In this document: one piece after another, positions 47,343-57,051 of the stretch | Numbering within the stretch: the stretch's first letter is position 1 | How the letters are laid out: each line of letters begins with the position of its first letter | Assembly: GCF_000013365.1 (NCBI RefSeq) | Contig: NC_007778.1 | Span: 2,356,001-2,420,000 of the forward strand | Direction: 5' to 3' | DNA: 64,000 nucleotides | Source: Rhodopseudomonas palustris HaA2 | Lineage (GTDB): Bacteria; Pseudomonadota; Alphaproteobacteria; Rhizobiales; Xanthobacteraceae | The notes under the pieces: model-generated | What the model saw: the letters and a program-made list of their open reading frames with translations, nothing else | Databases searched by the model: none | Told to the model about the DNA's origin: nothing | Position numbers and translations under genes: made by a program

Positions 47343-48626
47343 TCAGGCCGCCGCCGGCCGCGGGTGCTTGCTGATCGTCAGCACGATCAGCGCCGCGACG
47401 ATGCACAGCGCGCCGGCGACGAAGAACGCCGGCAGGTAGCTGAGCAGGACGGTGCGGGACAGTCCGGCGCCGAACGCCGCGGTGGCGGCGCCGAGCTGAT
47501 GGCCGGCGAAGATCCAGCCGAACACGATCCCGGCGCGCTCCGGGCCGAATTTCTGCGCGGTGAGCCGCACCGTCGGCGGCACCGTGGCGATCCAGTCGAG
47601 CCCGTAGAACAGCGCGAACAGCGACAGCCCGTAGAAGGTGAAATCGCTGAACGGCAGGAACAGCAACGACAGCCCGCGCAGGCCGTAATACCAGAACAGC
47701 AGCCAGCGATTGTCGTAGCGGTCCGACAGCCAGCCCGACAGGATGGTGCCGACGAAATCGAAGATTCCCATCGCCGCGAGCAGCCCGGCCGCCTGCACCT
47801 GCGGGATGCCGAAATCGGCACATAGCGGAATCAGGTGCACCTGGATCAGGCCGTTGGTCGATGCGCCGCAGATGAAGAACGTCGCGAACAGGATCCAGAA
47901 CACCCGGGTCTTCGCGGCGTCGCGCAGCGCGCCCAGCGCCGCCGCCATGATCGGGGCATTGGCGGGCGGCGGCGGCGGCAGCGGCTCGCTCCCGGTATCG
48001 CCGAACGGCCGCAGCCCGAGATCGCCCGGCCGGTCGCGCATCATCAGCAGCACGCCCATCGCGGCGACGCCGAGGCCGCCGCACAGCAGCAGCAGCGCGA
48101 CGCGCCATCCGTAACGTTCGGTGAGGCTCGCCAGCATCGGCAGGAACACCAATTGCCCGGTGGCGACGCTGGCGGTGAGGATGCCGACGACGAGGCCGCG
48201 GCGATGATTGAACCAGCGTGCCGCCACGGTGGCGCCGAGCACCAGTGCCGTCAGGCCGGTGCCGATCCCGACCGCGACGCCCCACAGCAGCACCAGCTGC
48301 CAGACCTGGCTCATCGCCACCGAGCCGATCAGGCTCGCGGCGATGATCACTTGTCCGGCGAGCGCGACATTGCGCAGGCCGTAGCGGTTCATCAGCGCCG
48401 CCGCGAACGGCGCCATCAGCCCGAACAGGATGAAACGGATCGACAGCGCCGAGGAAATCTCGGCGGTGGTCCAGCCGAATTCCTGCTGCAGCGGCAGAAT
48501 GAAAACGCCCGGCGCGCCGACCGCGCCGGCCGAGACCAGCGCCGTGAGGAAGGTCACGCCGACCATCACCCAGCCGTAATGAATGTCGCGGCGGGCCAGG
48601 GCGGCGGACAGCCAGGTCGAGATCAT
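47343..48626 (-). CDS. Major facilitator superfamily transporter
   Basis: A 427-residue protein with 12 predicted helices and a central cytosolic loop rich in proline (PLPPPPPANAP). HYGWVMVGVTFLTALVSAGA at the N terminus, the SGWLSDRYDNRW loop and overall shape resemble the monocarboxylate/oxalate-formate-antiporter-like group. Start MISTWLSAALARRDIHYG is chosen over a longer reading lacking support. It probably imports an organic acid; the neighbouring IclR and TAXI-TRAP genes would fit. It is convergent with the IclR gene. Confidence 0.9.
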   Translation of the reverse strand: MISTWLSAALARRDIHYGWVMVGVTFLTALVSAGAVGAPGVFILPLQQEFGWTTAEISSALSIRFILFGLMAPFAAALMNRYGLRNVALAGQVIIAASLIGSVAMSQVWQLVLLWGVAVGIGTGLTALVLGATVAARWFNHRRGLVVGILTASVATGQLVFLPMLASLTERYGWRVALLLLCGGLGVAAMGVLLMMRDRPGDLGLRPFGDTGSEPLPPPPPANAPIMAAALGALRDAAKTRVFWILFATFFICGASTNGLIQVHLIPLCADFGIPQVQAAGLLAAMGIFDFVGTILSGWLSDRYDNRWLLFWYYGLRGLSLLFLPFSDFTFYGLSLFALFYGLDWIATVPPTVRLTAQKFGPERAGIVFGWIFAGHQLGAATAAFGAGLSRTVLLSYLPAFFVAGALCIVAALIVLTISKHPRPAAA

Positions 48627-49013
48627 GCGTCGGGTCCTGATGGATGGGAGGCGCTGCAGCGGCTCGCGGGCGAATGTATGATGCGGATCATATAATCCCA
48701 CGCCCGCATTGCAAGGCGTCACCGCGCAACACGGCGTGATGAGATCAGCGTTTGCGTAATGTTGGAGCGGAATGGCTCATCTTCAAATCTTTATCCCGCT
48801 CCAGCTTCTCATCGGGCACGATCTTTTCCGAATCCAGTCGTCACTTTTCGGGACCATGCTCTGCCGCTTCCGATCGAGAAAGGCCATCAGCGTTTGCTGC
48901 TTGCGGGTAAAGCTGCTCTAGAATCTTAGTTTAAAAACCTGTTGCAACTTAATCGCGAATAGATAATCTCTTTCATATTTTAAGGAACGCATTTCAGTAT
49001 TGGAGGCGTTGCA
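48627..49013. other. AT-richer intergenic stretch with a RIME-like element
   Basis: These 387 bases separate the divergent MFS and secreted-protein genes. I see no coding sequence. The left part contains one diverged rhizobial intergenic element (48815-48862). The right part is AT-rich and ends in TTGGAGGCGTTGCA before the ATG of the secreted protein, a strong ribosome site. Confidence 0.55.
48815..48862. repeat. Diverged RIME-type intergenic element
   Basis: GGCACGATCTTTTCCGAA on the left and CACTTTTCGGGACCATGCTC on the right match, with changes, the widespread Rhizobiales element that reads GCATGATCTTTTCCGAAAAC then TTTCCACTTTTCGGGATCAT. The two halves form an imperfect hairpin. Confidence 0.6.
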
Positions 49014-50711
49014 ATGAAAAGATTTGCCGTTTTTGCGGTATCAGTGATGTTTGTGAATTCCATCTCAGCCGCAGTCGCAGCAGGGGACAAAGCTTGCCAG
49101 GTTGGAAAGCTTGCCGAATGGCAACGCAACGTCGTGATTGCCGGGACCGACCGCGCGATTTTCATTGAAAAGAACAAGCTAAAGGCCGGCGAGAAAGCGG
49201 AGGATTTCGATTTCTCTTTCGGCGCAACTATCGGACAGATTTTGAGATCCGCCAATCAGTCCGACAGCAAGGCCAACAGGGTAGCCGTCGTCAAGAGTCT
49301 GATCGACAGTTTCAAGCTCACCAAAGCGCCGCACCCGCTCGGTAGTCGCGAGGTGGCGATATCACCTCGACTCAAGGAGTCTTCGATCGATCCGGCAAAG
49401 CTGCTCGACGAGAGCAGTCCTGAAGGACTGCATCCGATCGGTCTTTTCAACCGTTTCGATCAGGCTCCTGAGGATTGGCAGTATTGCGGCGAACATCGCA
49501 TCGTGTTCGCCCAGGGCCAGCGCGGTGCTGATGGACTGCTGACGGGGCCGCTCGGCACACTCAATCGGTTTTTTCTGATTTTCGAAGCGGCGGTCGCCAA
49601 TCCCCGTCCGGATCTTCAGAAAGAGGGATGTCGACCGGCGGCGGATCTCTGGTTAGGCTTGAAGCAGTTAGGAACCGATACGCACAAGGTCGCCGAACGG
49701 CTCCATCGGTTCTATTTCAAGGGCCTCAGCGCGCCGAATGGCGTCGTTATTCCTCCGGTGATCCACGCAAGGCACTACGGCAATCCATTCGGGCAGGTTC
49801 GCGGCAACACATTCAAGCAGCTCCCTTGGGAATTGCGAGAGTGGCACGTGGAATTGTCGACCGGGAAGTTCCTGCCGGCTCCGGTGGGAACCAATCCCCA
49901 GCCGGCGTTCTACACCCCGCCGGAGACGAATGTTTCAGGGATTGATCCCGCAGTGAAGAAGGCATTCCAGGAAGTGTTTGTAAAGAGAGTGGTCGCAGAT
50001 GCGGTTGCATCGAACCAAGGTTTGGCCGACCGGCCCGCAGACGAGCAGCAGACTCATCTCGTCAACCGCAATGGGGTGCGTGGCAATTTGATCGCCGCTT
50101 TCAACGATTTTGTCAGCGATGCTGGCCCGCCACCACGCAACGATGATCCGAACCAAAGCGAAAACCGTACTGGCGCTTTTCGGGAAGCGGTCAAGAATAA
50201 GATTGATGAGTTGAAACCGCCGACGGCCGGTGGCTCGGCCTCCGGGGTCAGTATCGATGAGGTCATGAACCGCGTCGGCGCGACATCGTGCGGAGGCTGT
50301 CATCAGTTTTCGGCGAAGCAGCCGGCGAATCCGGCGGATCAAATCGGGACGAGCAGCGATAACAAGCCCATTGTATGGCCTCGAAGTCTCGGCTTCGTTC
50401 ATATCGATGAGACAAGCCGACTGTCGCCGCTGCTCACCGATTTTTTCCTGGCAGACCGCTGCGAAAACTTGAACGAACTGTTTGGGAAACCGGCTCCGCC
50501 TTTCGACGAGCTGGCAGCCCGGACCCTATTCTTGACCGAAAGAACCAAGTTGCCGACTGAGATTCTGCAGGAGTTTGCCAAGACGGTGCCCAATCTCAAT
50601 CAAAATCAAGTCCGCGCGCTCAACTCTGCGACCTCTCAGTTGAACAGGGATGCGCGCCAAGATGACCGCGCGCGTTTGGGCGCCTCGGGACGTATCCGAC
50701 AGGCCGATTGA
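49014..50711 (+). CDS. Secreted protein of unknown function with a CxxCH heme-type motif
   Basis: The 565-residue protein begins with a Sec signal peptide (RFAVFAVSVMFVNSISAAVA, cut near AGDKAC). It contains one CGGCH motif (C426, C429, H430) that would bind c-type heme in the periplasm. Other segments with conserved-looking Cys or aromatic residues are IGLFNRFDQAPEDWQYCGEH and RIVFAQGQRG. Similar large single-CxxCH proteins occur scattered in proteobacteria without assigned function, as I recall. Base composition and codons are clearly more AT-rich than in neighbouring genes, and no partner gene is nearby, which suggests acquisition by transfer. GGAGG upstream fixes the start. Confidence 0.8.
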   Translation: MKRFAVFAVSVMFVNSISAAVAAGDKACQVGKLAEWQRNVVIAGTDRAIFIEKNKLKAGEKAEDFDFSFGATIGQILRSANQSDSKANRVAVVKSLIDSFKLTKAPHPLGSREVAISPRLKESSIDPAKLLDESSPEGLHPIGLFNRFDQAPEDWQYCGEHRIVFAQGQRGADGLLTGPLGTLNRFFLIFEAAVANPRPDLQKEGCRPAADLWLGLKQLGTDTHKVAERLHRFYFKGLSAPNGVVIPPVIHARHYGNPFGQVRGNTFKQLPWELREWHVELSTGKFLPAPVGTNPQPAFYTPPETNVSGIDPAVKKAFQEVFVKRVVADAVASNQGLADRPADEQQTHLVNRNGVRGNLIAAFNDFVSDAGPPPRNDDPNQSENRTGAFREAVKNKIDELKPPTAGGSASGVSIDEVMNRVGATSCGGCHQFSAKQPANPADQIGTSSDNKPIVWPRSLGFVHIDETSRLSPLLTDFFLADRCENLNELFGKPAPPFDELAARTLFLTERTKLPTEILQEFAKTVPNLNQNQVRALNSATSQLNRDARQDDRARLGASGRIRQAD

Positions 50712-50793
50712 GGTTCTGAACCGATGACGTTTCATGTGCTGCGATCATCCGCGACGCGTGCGATGCGAGGCGCAGGAATCCGGTTCTGATCGC

Positions 50794-51639
50794 CTACGTC
50801 AACTGTTGCGCTTCATCGGGCGCGGTGGCTGACGTAGACCGAGCGGCTGAAGATCCGCCGTCGCCGCCTCGCCGCTTCCGGTTGAGGAATTCGCCCATCA
50901 GCCTCTGCGGTTCGCCGGTGAGGTAGGATTCCCCGAACACCTTGACCGAGAGTTCGACCGACTCGCGCAGTGGCATATCGTGCCACGCGGTCAGCAGCGC
51001 CTTCTGCGCCCGAAGCGCCTGCGGCGCGCCGGCGAGCAGCGAGGCGACCAGGCTCTCGACGGCGTCGTCGAGCGCGTCCGGCGGCGCGATCTTGTCGATC
51101 AGGCCCCAGCCCAGCGCGGTCGGCGCGTCGATCGTGTCGCCGGTCATCAGCAGCCAGCGGGTGCGGCTCCAGCCGATCAGCCGCGGCAGCAGCGCGGCGT
51201 GGATCACCGAGGGAATCCCGACCCGCACCTCCGGCATGGCGAATTTCGCGTCCGCGGTGGCGACGCGGAAGTCGCAGGCGGCGGCGACTTCCAGCCCGCC
51301 GCCGAGGCACCAGCCCGGGATTCGCGCGATCACCGGATACGGCACGGTGCGTATCGTTTCGCACAGATCGGCGAGCCCGGTGATGAAACGCTCGGCGGAG
51401 GCCTGATCCAGCGTCGCCATTTCCTTGATGTCGGCGCCGCCGATCATGCTGCGGCCGCTTTCGCCGGCGAGGATCAGCACGCGGTTCGACGCATCGGCTG
51501 CGAGTTGCGCGACACCCTGGCGCACCGCGTCGATCACCTGCGAATTCAGGATGTTGAGCGGCCCGGCGTCGCAGATCGTCAGCCGGACGACGCCGCGATC
51601 GTCGGCGGCCACGCCGCAATGGGAGTTGATCATCCGCAT
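50794..51639 (-). CDS. Enoyl-CoA hydratase/isomerase family protein
   Basis: A 281-residue crotonase. Oxyanion-hole segments are visible in IGGADIKEMATLD and PGWCLGGGLEVAAACDFRV, followed by FAMPEVRVGIPSVIHAALLP. The C-terminal 25 residues are Ser/Ala-rich and probably disordered. It acts on an enoyl-CoA or related thioester. It is divergent from a TetR gene (150 bases apart) and next to the valine pathway operon, where a hydratase for methacrylyl-CoA is needed; this assignment is only positional. An in-frame ATG six bases inside the called start is an alternative. Confidence 0.9.
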   Translation of the reverse strand: MRMINSHCGVAADDRGVVRLTICDAGPLNILNSQVIDAVRQGVAQLAADASNRVLILAGESGRSMIGGADIKEMATLDQASAERFITGLADLCETIRTVPYPVIARIPGWCLGGGLEVAAACDFRVATADAKFAMPEVRVGIPSVIHAALLPRLIGWSRTRWLLMTGDTIDAPTALGWGLIDKIAPPDALDDAVESLVASLLAGAPQALRAQKALLTAWHDMPLRESVELSVKVFGESYLTGEPQRLMGEFLNRKRRGGDGGSSAARSTSATAPDEAQQLT

Positions 51640-51788
51640 GGCTTTTTGGCTCTTCTCACGTTTCCCCGAGGCGCATGTCCCGGCGAAGCCGGCTGTTTGT
51701 CAAGCGCAGCCGCCCGGTCGGCGGTTTCGGCGGTGGCGTTTGCGCCGAACCGCGCTATGATATGATCAGGAACATCTGATCGGACCCG

Positions 51789-52445
51789 ATGCGCTATTCC
51801 AAGGAACACAAGCTCGAGACCCACGCCCGCATCGTGCGGAAGGCCTCCGTGCGGCTGCGCGAGAAGGGCGCCCACGGCATCGGCGTCGCCGACCTGATGA
51901 AGGACGCCGGCCTCACCCATGGCGGGTTCTACGCGCATTTCGCTTCACGCGAGCAATTGGTGATCGAGGCGTTCGCTTACGCGATGGACCGCGCCAACGA
52001 GCGCTGGCGCAAGCTCGCCGAAGACACGCCACCGCGCGAGATGCTGGCGATCGTCGTCAACAACTACCTCTCTGCGGCACATCGCGACGACCCCGGGCGC
52101 GGCTGCGCGGTGCCGGCACTGGGCGCCGAGATCGCCCGCGAGAGCCCGAAGACGCGCCGCGCCTTCGCCGCCAAGCTCGAGCAGATGATCGCGACGATGG
52201 CGACGCGGTTCGACGACGTGCCGCCGAAAATTGCCCGCAAGCAGGCGATGGCGACGCTCGCCACCATGATGGGGGCGCTGCTGATGTCCCGTGTCGCCGG
52301 CACCGGGGAACTGTCCGACGCGATCCTCGAAGCCGGCCGTGACGCCGTGCTGGGCCGGGCGACGCCGGCGAAACCGCGCCCGGCGCGGAAGCCGGCGGCG
52401 ACGGCGGTGTCCCGAACCCGCAGCAAAGCCGCTTCACCGCGCTGA
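51789..52445 (+). CDS. TetR-family transcriptional regulator
   Basis: The 218-residue protein has the helix-turn-helix segment GIGVADLMKDAGLTHGGFYAHF typical of TetR proteins with a long second half. The ligand domain (GCAVPALGAEIARESPKTRRAF) resembles the group that senses acyl or hydrophobic compounds. A Lys/Arg/Ala tail ends the protein. It lies between the divergent crotonase gene and mmsA, so it probably represses one or both. Two TGATC boxes at about 51762-51781 in the intergenic region are possible operator pieces. Confidence 0.9.
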   Translation: MRYSKEHKLETHARIVRKASVRLREKGAHGIGVADLMKDAGLTHGGFYAHFASREQLVIEAFAYAMDRANERWRKLAEDTPPREMLAIVVNNYLSAAHRDDPGRGCAVPALGAEIARESPKTRRAFAAKLEQMIATMATRFDDVPPKIARKQAMATLATMMGALLMSRVAGTGELSDAILEAGRDAVLGRATPAKPRPARKPAATAVSRTRSKAASPR

Positions 52446-52593
52446 TCGCCGTCCGTCCCGCACCGGGATGCCGCCACTGTGCGGGCGCGGCAAGCGTTGC
52501 ATTTTGGCAGGCGTCGGGCGCGCGCAGGCTCTTCCCAAAGCCCGAAAAAGCCTGTTCAAGGAAGTCCAGAAAACAGCGTTTCAGGAGGAATGG

Positions 52594-54090
52594 ATGCGCA
52601 CCATCGGGCACTTCATCGGCGGCAAAGAGGTCGAGGGGAAGTCGGGCCGTTTCGCCGACGTGTTCGAGCCGATGACCGGCGAGGTCAAGGCCAAGGTCGC
52701 GCTCGCCACCAAGGCGGAGATGCGCGCCGCGATCGAAAACGCCAAGGCCGCGCAGCCGGAATGGGGCGCCACCAACCCGCAGCGCCGCGCCCGCGTGCTG
52801 ATGAAGTTCCTCGACCTGGTGCAGCGCGACTACGACAAGCTCGCCGAGTTGCTGGCGCGCGAGCACGGCAAGACCATTCCCGACGCCAAGGGCGACATCC
52901 AGCGCGGCCTCGAAGTCGCCGAATTCGCCTGCGGCATTCCGCATCTGATGAAGGGTGAATACACCGAGGGCGCCGGCCCGGGCATCGACATCTATTCGAT
53001 GCGGCAACCCCTGGGAGTCGTCGCCGGCATCACCCCGTTCAACTTCCCGGCGATGATCCCGATGTGGAAGTTCGCGCCCGCCATCGCCTGCGGCAACGCC
53101 TTCATCCTGAAGCCGTCGGAGCGCGATCCCGGCGTGCCGATGGCGCTGGCCGCCCTGATGCTCGAAGCCGGCCTGCCGCCGGGCATCCTCAACGTCGTCA
53201 ACGGCGACAAGGAAGCGGTCGACGCCATTCTCGACGACGCCGACATCCGCGCCGTCGGCTTCGTCGGCTCGTCGCCGATCGCGCAATACATCTACGAGCG
53301 CGCGGCGGCGACCGGCAAGCGCGCGCAGTGCTTCGGCGGCGCCAAGAACCACGCCATCATCATGCCCGACGCCGACCTGGACCAGACCGTCGACGCGCTG
53401 ATCGGCGCCGGCTACGGCTCGGCCGGCGAGCGCTGCATGGCGATCTCGGTCGCGGTGCCGGTCGGCAAGTCGACCGCCGACAGGCTGATGGAAAAACTGA
53501 TCCCGCGCGTCGAGGCGCTGAAGATCGGTCCCTCGACCGATCCGTCCGCCGATTTCGGCCCGCTGGTCACCAGGGAAGCGCTGGAGCGCGTCAAGACCTA
53601 CGTCGAGATCGGCGTCCAGGAAGGCGCCACGCTCGCCGTCGACGGTCGCGGCTTCAAGATGCAGGGCTACGAGAACGGCTTCTACATGGGCGGCTGTCTG
53701 TTCGACAACGTCACGAAGGATATGCGGATCTACAAGGAAGAGATCTTCGGTCCGGTGCTCAGCGTGGTCCGCGCCCACGACTACGCCGAAGCGCTGGCGC
53801 TGCCGTCCGACCACGACTACGGCAACGGCGTCGCGATCTTCACCCGCGACGGCGACGCCGCGCGCGACTTCGCCGCGAAGGTGAATGTCGGCATGGTCGG
53901 CATCAACGTGCCGATCCCGGTGCCGATCGCCTACTACACGTTCGGCGGCTGGAAGAAGTCCGGCTTCGGCGACCTCAACCAGCACGGCCCGGATTCGGTG
54001 CGGTTCTATACCAAGACCAAGACCGTGACCTCGCGCTGGCCCTCCGGCGTCAAGGAAGGCGCGGAGTTCTCGATCCCGCTGATGAAGTGA
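52594..54090 (+). CDS. mmsA: Methylmalonate-semialdehyde dehydrogenase (CoA-acylating)
   Basis: A 498-residue aldehyde dehydrogenase of the MmsA type. It has MRTIGHFIGGKEV at the N terminus, the GITPFNFPAMIPMWKFAPAI segment, the catalytic Cys in SAGERCMAISVAVP, and GCLFDNVTKDM. It converts methylmalonate semialdehyde with NAD and CoA to propionyl-CoA, the last dedicated step of valine breakdown. AGGAGGAATGG directly upstream fixes the start at 52594. The following genes supply the preceding steps, with a toxin-antitoxin pair in between. Confidence 0.95.
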   Translation: MRTIGHFIGGKEVEGKSGRFADVFEPMTGEVKAKVALATKAEMRAAIENAKAAQPEWGATNPQRRARVLMKFLDLVQRDYDKLAELLAREHGKTIPDAKGDIQRGLEVAEFACGIPHLMKGEYTEGAGPGIDIYSMRQPLGVVAGITPFNFPAMIPMWKFAPAIACGNAFILKPSERDPGVPMALAALMLEAGLPPGILNVVNGDKEAVDAILDDADIRAVGFVGSSPIAQYIYERAAATGKRAQCFGGAKNHAIIMPDADLDQTVDALIGAGYGSAGERCMAISVAVPVGKSTADRLMEKLIPRVEALKIGPSTDPSADFGPLVTREALERVKTYVEIGVQEGATLAVDGRGFKMQGYENGFYMGGCLFDNVTKDMRIYKEEIFGPVLSVVRAHDYAEALALPSDHDYGNGVAIFTRDGDAARDFAAKVNVGMVGINVPIPVPIAYYTFGGWKKSGFGDLNQHGPDSVRFYTKTKTVTSRWPSGVKEGAEFSIPLMK

Positions 54091-54147
54091 GGTATGGTTC
54101 CGGCTGGATCGCAAACGCGATCCGGTCGGGTTTCGAGGAGACCTGCG

Positions 54148-54375
54148 ATGGCCGATGCCAAAACGCGTAGTCGCGTCGCTGAAATGGAAGCCGCCTTCGA
54201 ACGCCGCGCCCGTGCCAACGGACGGACGTTCGAACAGGAGGTCGAATTTCTGATCGAACGCCAGCAGCCGCTCACGCCCGAGGAGCGCGTCGCGACCATT
54301 CGCTATCTGCATTCGCGGTGTAATGGCATTCAGCCGTCCCTGACGCTCGACGAAATCAGGGAAGGTTTGATGTGA
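54148..54375 (+). CDS. Type II antitoxin of a VapBC-like pair
   Basis: A 75-residue small helical protein (MADAKTRSRVAEMEAAFERR, then a FEQEVEFLIERQQPLTPEER segment). Its length, composition and a GTGA overlap with a PIN-domain gene mark it as the antitoxin; the exact DNA-binding fold (FitA-like ribbon-helix-helix is possible) is not certain. GAGGAG seven bases upstream fixes the start. It would neutralise the toxin and repress their shared promoter. It sits only 57 bases after mmsA. Confidence 0.82.
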   Translation: MADAKTRSRVAEMEAAFERRARANGRTFEQEVEFLIERQQPLTPEERVATIRYLHSRCNGIQPSLTLDEIREGLM

Positions 54376-54800
54376 CGACGTTGGTTGTCGATGCCAGCGT
54401 CGCCGTCAAATGGCTTGTCCCCGAAGAATGGTCAGATCTGGCGAGAGAACTGTCCGGCGTTCCGGACCGTCTCGTCGCACCTCGGCTGATCATGACCGAG
54501 GTGGCCAATGCGCTGGCCCGCAAAACCATGCAAGGTTTGCTCGATCGTCAGGAGGCGGCGTATCACTATCACACCTTAGCGGTCATGCTGCCCGACCTGA
54601 TCGCCGTCGACGACCTGATCGCGCCAGCGTTGAACAACGCCTGCGCTCTGCGGCATCCGATCTACGACCTGATCTATCTTGAAACGGCGCGCAAGCTGGA
54701 TGCCCAATTGGTCACCGCGGACCGCCGCTTCGCCGCCAAGCTCGCCGGCACCGAACACGCCCGCTACGTGACTCTTCTCTCCGACTGGCAACCCGCATGA
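54372..54800 (+). CDS. PIN-domain toxin (VapC family)
   Basis: The 142-residue protein has the acidic active-site pattern of PIN ribonucleases: Asp in [11 protein letters not shown], Glu in [12 protein letters not shown], and Asp residues in [11 protein letters not shown] and LVTADRRF. These coordinate metal for RNA cleavage, typically of tRNA or rRNA in VapC proteins. It begins at a GTG overlapping the antitoxin stop. Its own stop overlaps the ATG of the acyl-CoA dehydrogenase (ATGACA), coupling a toxin to a catabolic enzyme. Confidence 0.9.
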   Translation: MTTLVVDASVAVKWLVPEEWSDLARELSGVPDRLVAPRLIMTEVANALARKTMQGLLDRQEAAYHYHTLAVMLPDLIAVDDLIAPALNNACALRHPIYDLIYLETARKLDAQLVTADRRFAAKLAGTEHARYVTLLSDWQPA

Positions 54801-55945
54801 CAATGTTCGACCTCAACGAAGACCAACGCGCCATCCGCGACATGGCGCGGGATTTCGCGGCCGAGAAGATCGCGCCGCACGCGCTGCAATGGGACGAGGA
54901 CAAGCACTTGCCGCTGGACGTGATCCGGCAGGCGGCGGCGCTCGGGATCGGCGGCATCTACATCCGCGATGATGTCGGCGGCAGCGCGATGACGCGGTTC
55001 GACGCGGCGCTGATCTTCGAGGCGCTGGCGGAAGGCTGCCCGGCGATCTCCGCCTTCATCTCGATCCACAACATGGCGGCGTGGATGATCGACAGCTATG
55101 GCTCCGAGGCGCAGCGGCAGCAATGGCTGCCCAAGCTGTGCAGCATGGAGCTGATCGCCAGCTATTGCCTGACCGAGCCGGGCTCGGGCTCGGACGCCGC
55201 GGCGTTGCGCACCCGCGCGGTGATCGACGGCGATCATTACGTGCTCAACGGCCAGAAGCAGTTCATCTCCGGCGCCGGCGCCAACGATCTCTATGTTGTG
55301 ATGGTGCGCACCGGCGGCGACGGCCCGGGCGGGATCTCGACGCTCGTCGTCGACAAGGACACCCCCGGTCTCAGCTTTGGCGCCAACGAGCGCAAGATGG
55401 GCTGGAACGCGCAGCCGACGCGCGCGGTGATCTTCGAGAACGCCCGCGTGCCGGTCGCCAACCGGCTCGGCGACGAGGGCATCGGCTTCAAGATCGCGAT
55501 GGCCGGGCTCGACGGCGGACGGCTCAACATCGGCGCCTGTTCGCTCGGCGGCGCCCAGGCGGCGCTCTCCAAGGCGCTGGACTACATGAAAGAGCGCAAA
55601 GCCTTCGGCAAACGTCTCGACGAATTCCAGGCGCTGCAGTTCCGGCTCGCCGACATGGCGACCGAGCTGGAAGCCGCGCGGACGCTGCTGTGGCGCGCCG
55701 CCGCCGCGCTCGACCGCAAGGATGCCGACGCCACCAAGCTGTGCGCGATGGCCAAGCGCTTCGCCACCGACACCGGCTTCAACGTCGCCAACGACGCGCT
55801 GCAGATGCACGGCGGCTACGGCTATCTCGCCGAGTACGGCGTCGAGAAGATCGTGCGCGATCTGCGCGTGCACCAGATCCTCGAAGGCACCAACGAGATC
55901 ATGCGGCTGATCGTGTCGCGCAAGCTGCTCGAGGAGAACCGATGA
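54797..55945 (+). CDS. Acyl-CoA dehydrogenase, isobutyryl-CoA dehydrogenase-like
   Basis: A 382-residue flavoprotein with [18 protein letters not shown], the [13 protein letters not shown] region, and the catalytic Glu in [12 protein letters not shown]. Its context between mmsA and 3-hydroxyisobutyryl-CoA hydrolase fits isobutyryl-CoA dehydrogenase (ACAD8-like), which makes methacrylyl-CoA in valine breakdown. The ATG at 54797 overlaps the VapC stop; a second ATG six bases later is possible. The stop overlaps the next start. Confidence 0.92.
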   Translation: MTMFDLNEDQRAIRDMARDFAAEKIAPHALQWDEDKHLPLDVIRQAAALGIGGIYIRDDVGGSAMTRFDAALIFEALAEGCPAISAFISIHNMAAWMIDSYGSEAQRQQWLPKLCSMELIASYCLTEPGSGSDAAALRTRAVIDGDHYVLNGQKQFISGAGANDLYVVMVRTGGDGPGGISTLVVDKDTPGLSFGANERKMGWNAQPTRAVIFENARVPVANRLGDEGIGFKIAMAGLDGGRLNIGACSLGGAQAALSKALDYMKERKAFGKRLDEFQALQFRLADMATELEAARTLLWRAAAALDRKDADATKLCAMAKRFATDTGFNVANDALQMHGGYGYLAEYGVEKIVRDLRVHQILEGTNEIMRLIVSRKLLEENR

Positions 55946-57015
55946 ATATAGCGGTCACTGAGCCGGACCTGATCGTCCGGCGCGAGGGCGCAGCCGGCGT
56001 GGTCCGCCTCAACCGGCCGAAAGCGCTGAATGCGCTGACGCTGGAGATGGCGCGCGGCCTCGACGCCGCGTTGACCGAGTTCGAGGCCGATCCGGCCATC
56101 GCGTTGATCCTGATCGAAGGCGCCGGTGAGCGCGGCCTGTGCGCCGGCGGCGACATCGTCGGGCTGTACAACAGCGCGCGCGAAGGCGGCGATCTCGGCA
56201 AAGTGTTCTGGCGCGAAGAATACGTCATGAACGCGCGGATCGCGAAATTTCCCAAGCCCTATGTCGCCTATATGGATGGCTTCGTGATGGGCGGCGGCGT
56301 CGGCATCGCTGGTCACGGCAGCCATCGCATCGTCACCGACAAGACCAAGATCGCAATGCCGGAAGTCGGCATCGGCTTCTTCCCCGATGTCGGCGGCACC
56401 TGGCTGCTGTCGCGCGCGCCCGGCGAGATCGGCACCTATTTCGGCCTCACCGGCGAGACCATGAACGGCGCCGACGCGATCCACACGAGGTTTGCGGATG
56501 CGTTCGTGCCGGCATCCGCATGGCCTGAACTCCGCGCCGCGCTGACGACGGCGTCGGCCGACGCCCACGCCGACAATGTCCGCGGCATTCTCGCGCGATT
56601 CACGATGACACCCGAAGCCGGGCCGGCGCAGCGTCACGCGCAGCAGATCGACCAATGGTTCGCCCACGATACCGTCGAGGCGATCTTCGCGGATCTCGAG
56701 CGCGACCGCTCGGACTTCGCGCAGGCGACGCTGAAAGCGCTGCGGGCCAAGTCGCCGACCAGCCTCAAGGTCGCGCTGAAGCTGTTGCGGATCGCGCGTG
56801 ACGCGGCGTCGCTCGAAGACTGCCTGGTGCACGAATATCGCGCCGCGCTGCAGGTGTTCGTGAGCTATGATTTCGTCGAGGGCATTCGCGCCGCGGTGAT
56901 CGACAAGGACCGCGCGCCGAAATGGCGGCCGGCGACGATCGAGGAGGTGACGCCGGACATCGTGGCGCGCTACTTTGACGATCGCGGCGACGACGAGCTG
57001 AAATTGCCGGACTGA
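55942..57015 (+). CDS. 3-hydroxyisobutyryl-CoA hydrolase
   Basis: The 357-residue crotonase-fold protein has the longer HIBCH form: [38 protein letters not shown], and the hydrolase signature [19 protein letters not shown]. It cleaves 3-hydroxyisobutyryl-CoA to free acid, which is needed because the next step uses the uncharged acid. The ATG overlaps the preceding stop (GATGA). mmsB follows after 36 bases. Confidence 0.94.
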   Translation: MNIAVTEPDLIVRREGAAGVVRLNRPKALNALTLEMARGLDAALTEFEADPAIALILIEGAGERGLCAGGDIVGLYNSAREGGDLGKVFWREEYVMNARIAKFPKPYVAYMDGFVMGGGVGIAGHGSHRIVTDKTKIAMPEVGIGFFPDVGGTWLLSRAPGEIGTYFGLTGETMNGADAIHTRFADAFVPASAWPELRAALTTASADAHADNVRGILARFTMTPEAGPAQRHAQQIDQWFAHDTVEAIFADLERDRSDFAQATLKALRAKSPTSLKVALKLLRIARDAASLEDCLVHEYRAALQVFVSYDFVEGIRAAVIDKDRAPKWRPATIEEVTPDIVARYFDDRGDDELKLPD

Positions 57016-57051
57016 AGAGCCGGGCCCGCCGACAACAAGAAGGGGAGGACT

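Noticed and set aside
51755-51785. Two TGATC boxes before the TetR gene as a firm operator
   Set aside because: The spacing gives direct rather than clearly inverted repeats, so the evidence is too weak for a separate feature.
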